A stretch of DNA of 25,973 bases from a virus. Of the stretch, positions 15,147 to 23,499 are shown one piece after another. The DNA lies in the IMG/VR virus record IMGVR_UViG_3300042542_000328, positions 1-25,973 of that record, one strand, 5' to 3'. The position numbers and the translations under genes are program-made. The notes below the pieces were generated by a model. The model was given only the letters and a program-made list of their open reading frames with translations, was not told the DNA's origin and searched no databases. Within the stretch, counting starts at the first letter, position 1; the number at the start of each line of letters is the position of its first letter.

Positions 15147-18100
15147 ATGGCAATTGATTATTTTGCGCAACAATTTGGAAGAGATGAGGATACAGCTCCA
15201 AGGGTAATGAGCGATGAAGAGCTGTTTCAGCAAACTGGTAGTTGGGAAGCGGCGGCGGCATTGCGGGACGAGCAAAACAATGCATTAAACCAGTACAACT
15301 GGTCACAACCAGCGGCGGGTGGGCTTAACCTAGCAAATGAAGCTGGCGCGGCTGTCACCGTTGCCGCTCCTACTACTGTTGCAAGCGCTCCTAGTTATGA
15401 AAGTGTGTATGACGTTTTTGGGGGCAAAGACGCCACTAACGACCTAATCACGCAATTTAGATCTATGGGATTAGATGACAATGCGATTGCGTCTGTCTTT
15501 GCCCCATACCAACCAGCCACTAAAGTAGCAACAGATGGGGCATTAACACAAGTTGCGAACAATACAGCCACAAATACGGCGGCTACAAATAACACAGCCA
15601 ACACAGGCGCACTAGCAACAGCCGCTAATACAACAACCGCCAATACGGCAACAGACACATCAGCCTCAACAGGCGCCCTTACTCAAGCCGTTACTGGATC
15701 AACAACTGGCGCCGCTGTATCTGATGCTGATGCAGATCGATTGGTTCGTGAGGCTTATGCAAGCATTGGTCGTACAGGCATTGGATCTAACGCTAATGAA
15801 ATCGATCCAGATGGATTTAACAATTGGGTTGCCGCAGTAAAGAATGGAACTGTTAAAGCGTCGGATCTTCAAACCACATTTAAGGGCGCTGTTGCAGACT
15901 ATATTGCTCAGAATCCTGATGACAAATACACCAAGTACGTAACTGATTACCAAGCTAAACAAGCTGGCACAACTAAAGCCTCTGACACAACCACAAAAGC
16001 CGCAGATACAACCGTAACAAACGGGTACTTAAAAGCTAACCCAGACGTTGCCGCCGCTTATTTGGCAAACAACGGTGGCATGACACAAGATCAGTATGCT
16101 CAATCTCACTTTACAAACAGTGGTGCTGATGAAGGGCGCAAGTCTCCGTTCCAAGAAAGCGATTCGCTTAAAAACGCAATTGATTTAAAAAATGGTTTGT
16201 TTTTAACGTCAGATGGAAGAGCTTTTTATGCGGATGGCAGAGAAGAAACAAACTGGAATGCATTAGACAAATCCGTTGTCGGAAATGCAAACTTAGTCAA
16301 ATTAACCAAACAGATTCTTGACCAAGGAACTACAGCACATTGGTCTGGTCAGGGTTGGGGTTCTCCAGAAGCAAATGCCGCATCTATAGCGTCTGCTCTT
16401 CTTAAAGTTGGAATTGACAACATTTATGATCTTGGCAAAGTTCCTGTTTACGCAGACGTACAAGAAATTGGCAAGACATACAACGGACAACAAGTTATTA
16501 CCACAACTGATGAAGAAGGTAAAACTGTTAGCTATATTCGCCAACCAACAGGAGAATATCAATACGATTGGGAAACTGGACAAAATTACCCCTTAACAAA
16601 GTTTGTGCCAGTTCCTGCTGACGCAAAACTTGAGTCTATTTATGGTCAATACACTGATTACGGTGGTGAATATGGCGGTTCTTACACGGCAATTGACCCG
16701 TCAAAGCTTAAAACAGTAGATGGTAAGTTAGTAGTAGACACAGGGCAAACAACATTTGGTAACACAAAAACTGGCGAAGCAATTGCACGTAATTTTGCCG
16801 CCCAACAAGGCGACGACATTCTGAGTGGAACAACCGCTGGAAGTGGTAATACTGCATTCCGCGTAGACTTTTCACAGGGCGCACCTGTTTTTTACACGAC
16901 ATACGCTTCTTCCAACACGTTGGTAAACATGTTTGCCGACAACCCATTGCTTGGCAAGATTGCTACTGCCGCGGCGGCGTACTTTGGAGGCCCCGCAGGC
17001 GTAGCCGCACTACAAGGCGCCATGGGTAAGAGCATTGAAGACATTGCCAAGGGCGCCTTGCTTACATACATTGGTGGACAGATTGCTGGGAACATATCTG
17101 GTTCAACAGACCTTATAAATTCTGTTGGTGCTGATGCCGCAAACGTGATTGGAAAGAGCGTAGGAAAATTTGTATCTAGCGAAGGCAAGGCTGACATCAT
17201 CACATCATTGGCTGGCGGTGCTGTTGACGTAGGTGTGGGGCAAATTACAGATAACATTGCTGGCTTTAAAGATTTATCGCAAGGGCAACAAGATTTCACA
17301 AGAAGTGTAATTTCAACCACCATCAAAAACGGTGGTGACTTATCTTTGGGTGACTTGGTTGATGCCGCCTTTACTGCTGGAACAGCCGCAACCAAAGCTT
17401 CTGCGACAGGAAGTGTTGCTACAGCCATTGAAGCCAACAAAACAATCAATGACGCTGTAAATGCTGAGATTGATAAGCAATTAACATTTGACGCCTCTAA
17501 ATCAACAGACATCAATGCGGCATCACAAGCGGCTGATGCGGCTGGTTACAACAAGTTCACGTTTGATGGCAAGACCTACACGCTTGACAACAACAACGCC
17601 GCTAACACAATTACCCAGTTAGAAGCTGACGCGCTCAAGACAAACACAGCCGCCAACCTTAAGGGCGGTGAATTTGAGGGTGTAGATGCGCAAGTAGCCG
17701 CTAACGCCGCCAAGAACAACACGGTTATTGGTAACACGGAAGCTGACACGTTGGAAGAAGCCGCGGCTCTGGCTAAGTCTCGTAACCCAACAGGCACGAC
17801 GTTTACCTATGGCGGCAGTACATACACCATGGGTGGCTCTTCAGCGGCTGTAGACAGGGCGTTAAACGAAGCTAAAACAGAAGAGCTGAAGAACAACATT
17901 GCTAATGCCCCAACAAGAGCCGAGGCATTCAAGTTGGCTCGTGAGGGTGGTCTTGGCGCTAAAGATGTATTCACATGGCAAGGCAAGAGCTATAGCGCAG
18001 GAACGGCTGAAGAGCGCCCTGATCTTGTTGATGCTATTAGTGCAAAAAACCTCTCAACAGTAACAGATGCATCTAAGACTGTTGCCGCTCAAAGCGATAC

Positions 18101-20783
18101 AGCCGCACGAGCTACTGCCGCAGAAGATCTTACCAAACTACAAAACGCCGCCACAAAGAAAATTGAATCAACAGGTTTCTTTAGCAACCTTGCCAACACT
18201 ATTCAAAATCAAATGAAGTTGAGCAGTGAGGCGGCAAACGACTACTTGAAGAACAACCCTGATAGCCCAATCACAAATAGTGTGAGCACGGCATACGAAG
18301 CCGCAGGTAACTTGGAAAAGAATGTTGCAGGTGGCTTAGCTTTATTGACAAACAACAAGCCCCTTGCAGATGCTTTTGTAAAGAGTGGCGATAACCTGAC
18401 TAAGGTTGGTCAAAGTATTGGCAATGGTGTTGTGGATACTAAGAACTGGAATGACACCATGTCATTGGTTCAGGGAGCGCAAGGATGGGAAAAGCTTGGT
18501 GTTATTGCTGGCCGCATCATGGATGGCACAAGCGGTTTGGGTCGCCAAGTAGAGGTTGAGTTGCGCCAGGAGTTGCCTGGTCTTTTTCTCGGAGGAGGTA
18601 GCGTCAGAGGTATCTTGGTCGCAACTGGAGCGATGGACACCGCTGAGACCGCTGGTAATGCCGCCTTGGATACCTATGATGAGTCTATCAAAAAGGGCAA
18701 AACCCACGCTGACGCTCTAACAGATGCTAGAAAAGCAGGCGCCGCCGCTGGTATGGCAGAAGCCGCCGTTCAGTTGACATTAGGCAAGGTTGCAGATGTC
18801 GTTGTTGGCAAGATTGGCAACATAGGCGCTAAGGCTGGAACTAAGATTGTTGGCGAGGGCGTTGTTGAAGGCGGTCAAGAAGGCGGATCATCTCTTGCTG
18901 TCAATGCTATTTTGGGTCAAGAATTGGATGCCAATAAAGCGCTGACTCAAACTGTTCTTGGTGGAGTTGTTGGTAAGGGTACTGCTGTTGCAACGTCTCC
19001 AACCGATATTGCCACGACAACAACCATTAACAACAACATTTCAGCCGCCGTCACTTCTGGTAACGCGGCAAGCGTAAACACAGCAATTACAAACTCTGTT
19101 CAGACTTCTTTGTCTAGTGGCTCAAGCGTTGAGATTGCAGTTGGAACATCTGTTAACTCAGCCATCACCAATGGTGCTGATGCTAGTGCATCTATCACAA
19201 GTGCCGTATCTTCTGCTGTTGAGAGTGGTGCTAATGTAAACCAAACAGTTACGGCATCTATTGACTCAGCAATTACCGCTGGTGCAAATACAACGACGGC
19301 CATCAATTCAACTGTTACCTCTGCAATCACAAGCGGTGCAAACCTGTCTCAGACTGTTTCTGGCTCTATCACGGCCGCCACAAGTGCTGGCGTGAGTGTC
19401 AATACAGCGGTCACCAATACAGTTAATTCTGCCGTTACTGCTAGTATTTCAAAGGGTGCTGATGTTGCAACATCCGTCAACTCAGCCGTGACAAGCGCGA
19501 TCACATCTGCCGCTACTAGCAATGCAAACACAACGACAGCGGTTAGCTCTTCTGTTAGCTCTGCCATTACTGCCGCGGCATCAAGCAATGCCAATGTCAC
19601 AACTGCTGTTGATTCAGCCGTGACATCTGCCATCACAACTGCTATTTCAAGCAATGTCAACGCTAACACCGCTATTACAACTGCCGTGGACTCTGCTGTA
19701 ACGACTGCATTGAATAGCAATGTAAATGCTACAACGGCAATTACAACCTCTGTGACCGCGGCTATCAATGCCTCTGTAAATGCAAACGTAAATGCTAATG
19801 CCAATGCTAATGCAAATGTAAACGCCAATGCCAACATCAATTCAACGGTAAATGCGGCCGTAGCCGCTGCCGTGAATGCTGGCGTCGACACTAATACTGC
19901 TGTCAATGCAGCAGTAAATGCTGCGGTCAATGCAAACATCAATACAAACATCAATATCAACATTGACAATCTTAAAAAGTCAGCAACTGATGCGGCAACA
20001 TCAGCCACAGAAAACTCTGGCTTAATTAGCTCAATCAATGACTTGCTTTCTGGTTCGCCAACCGCTACACCAACAACAACGCCTAAAACGCCTACTAAAA
20101 CAACCGCTAAAAAAGCGGCGGGTTTAACATCAGGTTTGATAGCTGGAGCCGCTATGGCTGGTGATTTAGACCGCCTTCCACCCCAGATGCTCAAGGCGTA
20201 CATGACTCAGGATAAGTTCGTGGATCCGCTTGCCAAACTACAGGCTTTGCAAGAAGGCATGAATACTGAGAAAATGCCATCATTACCTCAAGTTAATACA
20301 CAGGAACCAGATATGCCAGATCAAGGCACATGGAAATACGGCACAGCCCCTGATGACCTAGACTCGTTGTTTGGCGAAAAAGCCGAAGAGGGAGAAGAAA
20401 CCGCTTTCAAAGCTGGTGGCTACGTCGCCCCCCTTCAGATGGCTTCTGGTGGTATGCCCCTACCCCTACTGGTCAAGTCTGGTGGCGCTCTAGGAGCTCT
20501 ACCCCGAGGTGACGGTCGATTGGACTTCCGCCATGGCGCTCATGTTGCTGGTGAGGGTGATGGTCAGTCCGATGACATCAAAGCCATGTTGGCTGATGGT
20601 GAGTTTGTGTTCCCTGCGGATGTAGTTTCTGCTTTAGGAAATGGCTCAACCAAGGCAGGTTCAGATAAACTATACGAAATGATGCACTCAATTCGCGCTA
20701 GAGCACGGTCTAAGAAGCCAAAAGACTTACCGCCACCCGCGTTGAAATCACCACTTGACTACCTAAAGAAGGTAAGGAGCTAA
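15147..20783 (+). CDS. Giant repeat-rich virion protein, probable ejection protein (1878 aa)
   Basis: Order of regions: Asn/Thr/Ala low complexity (about 132-185); a DUF4214-like helix pair with FNNWVAAVKNGTVKASDL (near 225-255); a YLKANPDVAAAY-to-HF-G-DEGR motif (about 292-335) known in repeat proteins; a hydrophobic Gly/Ala segment, possibly membrane-active (about 590-650); three copies of a short FT--GK-YT module (about 789-953); a second Gly/Ala-rich segment (about 1140-1290); a 320-residue Ala/Thr/Ser/Val/Asn repeat (about 1291-1611); and a C-terminus with GDGQSDDIKAMLADGEFVFP, a motif I recall from large phage virion proteins. Size, hydrophobic segments and place after the nozzle suggest a protein ejected into the host; a tape-measure role is the alternative. 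No enzyme motif was found. Confidence 0.85.
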   Translation: MAIDYFAQQFGRDEDTAPRVMSDEELFQQTGSWEAAAALRDEQNNALNQYNWSQPAAGGLNLANEAGAAVTVAAPTTVASAPSYESVYDVFGGKDATNDLITQFRSMGLDDNAIASVFAPYQPATKVATDGALTQVANNTATNTAATNNTANTGALATAANTTTANTATDTSASTGALTQAVTGSTTGAAVSDADADRLVREAYASIGRTGIGSNANEIDPDGFNNWVAAVKNGTVKASDLQTTFKGAVADYIAQNPDDKYTKYVTDYQAKQAGTTKASDTTTKAADTTVTNGYLKANPDVAAAYLANNGGMTQDQYAQSHFTNSGADEGRKSPFQESDSLKNAIDLKNGLFLTSDGRAFYADGREETNWNALDKSVVGNANLVKLTKQILDQGTTAHWSGQGWGSPEANAASIASALLKVGIDNIYDLGKVPVYADVQEIGKTYNGQQVITTTDEEGKTVSYIRQPTGEYQYDWETGQNYPLTKFVPVPADAKLESIYGQYTDYGGEYGGSYTAIDPSKLKTVDGKLVVDTGQTTFGNTKTGEAIARNFAAQQGDDILSGTTAGSGNTAFRVDFSQGAPVFYTTYASSNTLVNMFADNPLLGKIATAAAAYFGGPAGVAALQGAMGKSIEDIAKGALLTYIGGQIAGNISGSTDLINSVGADAANVIGKSVGKFVSSEGKADIITSLAGGAVDVGVGQITDNIAGFKDLSQGQQDFTRSVISTTIKNGGDLSLGDLVDAAFTAGTAATKASATGSVATAIEANKTINDAVNAEIDKQLTFDASKSTDINAASQAADAAGYNKFTFDGKTYTLDNNNAANTITQLEADALKTNTAANLKGGEFEGVDAQVAANAAKNNTVIGNTEADTLEEAAALAKSRNPTGTTFTYGGSTYTMGGSSAAVDRALNEAKTEELKNNIANAPTRAEAFKLAREGGLGAKDVFTWQGKSYSAGTAEERPDLVDAISAKNLSTVTDASKTVAAQSDTAARATAAEDLTKLQNAATKKIESTGFFSNLANTIQNQMKLSSEAANDYLKNNPDSPITNSVSTAYEAAGNLEKNVAGGLALLTNNKPLADAFVKSGDNLTKVGQSIGNGVVDTKNWNDTMSLVQGAQGWEKLGVIAGRIMDGTSGLGRQVEVELRQELPGLFLGGGSVRGILVATGAMDTAETAGNAALDTYDESIKKGKTHADALTDARKAGAAAGMAEAAVQLTLGKVADVVVGKIGNIGAKAGTKIVGEGVVEGGQEGGSSLAVNAILGQELDANKALTQTVLGGVVGKGTAVATSPTDIATTTTINNNISAAVTSGNAASVNTAITNSVQTSLSSGSSVEIAVGTSVNSAITNGADASASITSAVSSAVESGANVNQTVTASIDSAITAGANTTTAINSTVTSAITSGANLSQTVSGSITAATSAGVSVNTAVTNTVNSAVTASISKGADVATSVNSAVTSAITSAATSNANTTTAVSSSVSSAITAAASSNANVTTAVDSAVTSAITTAISSNVNANTAITTAVDSAVTTALNSNVNATTAITTSVTAAINASVNANVNANANANANVNANANINSTVNAAVAAAVNAGVDTNTAVNAAVNAAVNANINTNININIDNLKKSATDAATSATENSGLISSINDLLSGSPTATPTTTPKTPTKTTAKKAAGLTSGLIAGAAMAGDLDRLPPQMLKAYMTQDKFVDPLAKLQALQEGMNTEKMPSLPQVNTQEPDMPDQGTWKYGTAPDDLDSLFGEKAEEGEETAFKAGGYVAPLQMASGGMPLPLLVKSGGALGALPRGDGRLDFRHGAHVAGEGDGQSDDIKAMLADGEFVFPADVVSALGNGSTKAGSDKLYEMMHSIRARARSKKPKDLPPPALKSPLDYLKKVRS
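17511..18004 (+). repeat. Three copies of a short FT-x-GK-x-Y module in the giant protein
   Basis: The copies lie at residues about 789-814, 870-897 and 924-953. Each has an Ala-rich helix (AASQAADA, AAALAKSR, EAFKLARE) followed by a two-strand turn: FTFDGKTYTL, FTYGGSTYTM, FTWQGKSYSA. I recall FTW-GK-Y modules in other large phage proteins. Confidence 0.7.
19018..19980 (+). repeat. Low-complexity Ala/Thr/Ser/Val/Asn repeat region
   Basis: About fifteen imperfect units of 17-22 residues follow the pattern T-AV-SAVTSAI, then SGAN or SNAN. The Val/Ile at every fourth position fits short helices broken by Gly/Asn turns. Unit lengths vary, so this is not a strict tandem array. Confidence 0.8.
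19776..19835 (+). repeat. In-frame hexanucleotide run encoding alternating Asn with Ala/Val
   Basis: Ten consecutive units of the form GYN-AAY (GCN/GTN alternating with AAT/AAC) encode residues 1544-1563. The 6-base period keeps the frame if copies are gained or lost. Confidence 0.8.
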
Positions 20784-20786
20784 AAA

Positions 20787-21749
20787 ATGGGACTATTCCA
20801 AGGTGAAGCACCACCAAATGTACAGACGACCAGAGAGACGGCGGCTGTTGCTCCTCAATACCTAACGGACTACCTGACGCAACTTGCAACGCAAGGTCAG
20901 CAGACTTTGGGCGTCAAAGATCCTGTTACTGGTGTTTACACGCCACCTACACAAGCACAGCTTACAACCGCTGGAACGCCCTATGTTGCGCCCTTAACCA
21001 CGCTACAAAAGAGTGCGGCTACCAATGCTCCTACCGACCTGTATCGCTACCAAGATCCAATGGATTTAGCATACTCAACAGGCCAGGAAGCTACAGGCAT
21101 CAGCCCAACTGACATCTCTAAGTTCTACAACCCCTATGAGAATGCGGTTGTGGGTGGCATGGCCGCACAAAGCGCTTCCAATGTCCAACGTAACCTTTTG
21201 CCTCAGCTTAAGGGTGGCTTTGTAGGTACAGGCGGTTTAGGTGGCACTCGATATGCCAATGCTCTTGGCCAGACTATGGGTGATGTGAACACAACTCTTC
21301 TACAAGAGCAGAACAAGGCTCGTTCGGCTGGTTATCAGTCAGCCCTAGATGCCGCCTTGCGTGAGATGAGCGGTCAGACACAAGCAGGTCAAATGCTAGG
21401 CTCTTTAGGCGCTCAGGAACAGCAAGCCGCAACGACTGGTCTTAAGACTCAGGCGGACATCGGTGCTATTGAGCAGGCTCAGAACCAAGCCATCATCAAC
21501 GCGCCAACCACAATGGCAAGCAACGTGGCTCAGATCCTACGTGGTTATACGTACCCAACAGTTACCACTGAGAAGTATGACGGCCCTGCCTCGTCTTACG
21601 GCCCCTCCGTGCTGTCACAGATTGGTGGCTTAGGTTCATTGGTTGCGGCTGGAACAAACAAAGACCAAACTGGTCTGCTAGATAAAGCGTTTAAGTTTAT
21701 TGGCAATCAATTCTCTAGTGACCCAGAACAATTAAGCGGCCCCACCTAA
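20787..21749 (+). CDS. Ejection/DNA-transfer-type virion protein (320 aa)
   Basis: AAGGAG lies before the ATG, three bases after the upstream stop. After a Gln/Thr-rich start comes FYNPYENAVVGGMAAQSASN, then a Gly-rich GGFVGTGGLGGTRYANALG segment and a Gln/Ala-rich helical stretch to about residue 240. This combination of an NPY motif, a Gly-rich turn and long Ala/Gln helices is common in internal virion proteins that leave with the DNA, by recollection. It is followed by a related helical protein and a transglycosylase. The exact role is inferred from context. Confidence 0.78.
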   Translation: MGLFQGEAPPNVQTTRETAAVAPQYLTDYLTQLATQGQQTLGVKDPVTGVYTPPTQAQLTTAGTPYVAPLTTLQKSAATNAPTDLYRYQDPMDLAYSTGQEATGISPTDISKFYNPYENAVVGGMAAQSASNVQRNLLPQLKGGFVGTGGLGGTRYANALGQTMGDVNTTLLQEQNKARSAGYQSALDAALREMSGQTQAGQMLGSLGAQEQQAATTGLKTQADIGAIEQAQNQAIINAPTTMASNVAQILRGYTYPTVTTEKYDGPASSYGPSVLSQIGGLGSLVAAGTNKDQTGLLDKAFKFIGNQFSSDPEQLSGPT

Positions 21750-21760
21750 AGGGTTAAAAA

Positions 21761-23497
21761 ATGGCAGAAAAATCAGCTCCAATTTCTTTAGGTTACGGTA
21801 CTCCCGCTTGGGATGAGTACACCGCCGCTCAGCAAGAGGCTAGAGACATCCTTGCACAGCGAAACAGTCGCTTGCTTGATCCAGTAGCGTTAGCCGCCGC
21901 ACAAGGTTTCTTTGCGCCAACAAAAACTGGTTCTTTTGGTGAGTCTTTGGGCAACGTGGCTGGGCAAATGATTCCTGCTGTTCAAGCCGAAGAAAAGCGC
22001 ACCATGGACATGGCTAAGATGCGCATGGAGTTAGCTCAGCAAGGACTACAGACAAGCATTCAAGGTCAGAACGCCCAGCAAGATGCTGATTTGTTGGCAA
22101 GAATGACTAATACTCAGCCTAAGCCTGCCATGCCTGCTCCAGTACAAGGTGGTGCGCCTGTTCCTCCTCCTATTGTTGCGCCCTCATTGCCTTCAGCCCC
22201 CGTGGCTTCCGCTCCTGTTGCGCCTCCAGCACCTCCATCTGGTGCATTAGCTCAAGTGGCTCCGCCTGTTGCACCTTCTGCCGTTCAGCCCTCACCATTG
22301 ACTCAAGCCTCTACTCAACCTGCGCCTCAACCCGCACCTCAACCAATGGGTCAGCAGTTATTCCCTGCGCAACCTAGCACTTGGGATCAGGATGAAACCG
22401 CTTATGCCATGGCACAAAGACGTGCTGGCAAGCCTATGGGCGAGATCATGAAAGAGATTGATGAGATTCGTCGCAAGAACAAAGTTGTTACTCAAGCTGG
22501 TACAACTGACATAAAAACTGGTCAATTCTTTGGTCAATATGATCCAACACCAGTTGACACATATATTCATGGATATGGAAGCGTGAAAATCCCTGCATCT
22601 GAGGCTAAGCGACTTGGTTTGGCAGGAAATGCCGAAGAGTATGCGGCCATTGCTAAGCAGATCATGAGAGGGCCACAACCTAAGCCTGCAACTCCATCTG
22701 CACCTAATGCAACGCCTACAAATGTAGCCCCTGCAGGTGCGCCAGCACAAAGACCAACAACATCACAGGCAGAAGCTGATGCCGCCGCTCTCAAAACTGA
22801 GAAGGAAGAAGAAGCTAAGGGTCGCGCTAAACGCACAAGCTTGGCTTTAGATAAGGTTGAGCCTGCCATTGAGGTTAGGTCGGTTGCTGAAACTGCTAAG
22901 AACTTAGCTAGTCAAGAAGGCGCTGAAAAAGTCTTTGGTATCTTTGAGAAGCCAACCATCCGGGCCGCTTTGGCTAAGATGGTTGATGAGGGTAGCTTTA
23001 CCCCTGTTGGATTTAGAGATGCCATGGTTCAGGCTAGTGTGAAGTTCAATGTAGAGCAAAAACCCAATGAAAAGGGTGAAGACTACGAGCGTCGCAAGCA
23101 AGATGTTTTGGATCGCTATTATCAAATGGGAACTCAAGTAGCCCGGGCTAAGTTTGAGGCTAGTACATTGGCTAAGGGTCAAGGTGCATTCTCTGATGGT
23201 GAGCGCAGAATGTTTGCTGACACAACGATCAGTACTAAGATGTCGGTCAACTCAATCAACAAGACTGCTGACATGCTGATTGCTCGTGCCAACTTTGCTG
23301 AGAGCCTTGCTGACAAAATTACAGACACCAATATGTCTTACGATAAATTCCGTCGCACACCTGAGTACCAAAAGATGCTCAAGGCATATGAGGCGAGGTT
23401 GCAGTCTATTTGGTCTGGTAAGCCACGCGCCTCTTCTAGTGGCACAAGGCCAGACTTGAATGCGGCTGGGGCAAACGTAGACAAACAAACGGATTAA
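21761..23497 (+). CDS. Ejection-type virion protein with Pro/Ala-rich linkers (578 aa)
   Basis: The N-terminal 125 residues are helical. Two Pro/Ala/Gln-rich linkers follow (about 125-205 and 308-335), one with dense PAPQP and APVAP repeats, flanking a compact middle domain. The C-terminal helical part contains AKGQGAFSDGERRMFAD and later INKTADMLIARANFAESL, motifs I recall from other phage ejection proteins. No membrane span or catalytic motif is visible. Long flexible linkers would suit a protein that must be threaded through the tail. The start has AAGGG 8 bases upstream. Function is inferred from composition and neighbours. Confidence 0.78.
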   Translation: MAEKSAPISLGYGTPAWDEYTAAQQEARDILAQRNSRLLDPVALAAAQGFFAPTKTGSFGESLGNVAGQMIPAVQAEEKRTMDMAKMRMELAQQGLQTSIQGQNAQQDADLLARMTNTQPKPAMPAPVQGGAPVPPPIVAPSLPSAPVASAPVAPPAPPSGALAQVAPPVAPSAVQPSPLTQASTQPAPQPAPQPMGQQLFPAQPSTWDQDETAYAMAQRRAGKPMGEIMKEIDEIRRKNKVVTQAGTTDIKTGQFFGQYDPTPVDTYIHGYGSVKIPASEAKRLGLAGNAEEYAAIAKQIMRGPQPKPATPSAPNATPTNVAPAGAPAQRPTTSQAEADAAALKTEKEEEAKGRAKRTSLALDKVEPAIEVRSVAETAKNLASQEGAEKVFGIFEKPTIRAALAKMVDEGSFTPVGFRDAMVQASVKFNVEQKPNEKGEDYERRKQDVLDRYYQMGTQVARAKFEASTLAKGQGAFSDGERRMFADTTISTKMSVNSINKTADMLIARANFAESLADKITDTNMSYDKFRRTPEYQKMLKAYEARLQSIWSGKPRASSSGTRPDLNAAGANVDKQTD

Positions 23498-23499
23498 AC

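Noticed and set aside
16892-17515. A 207-codon minus-strand open frame in the giant gene
   Set aside because: Same cause: Gly/Ala-rich sense codons. The sense frame is continuous and better supported.
19349-20203. A 284-codon minus-strand open frame across the repeat region
   Set aside because: It is antisense to the Ala/Thr/Ser-rich repeat, whose codon bias leaves few stops on the opposite strand. Its product is a biased Ala/Val/Thr string with no domain or ribosome binding site.
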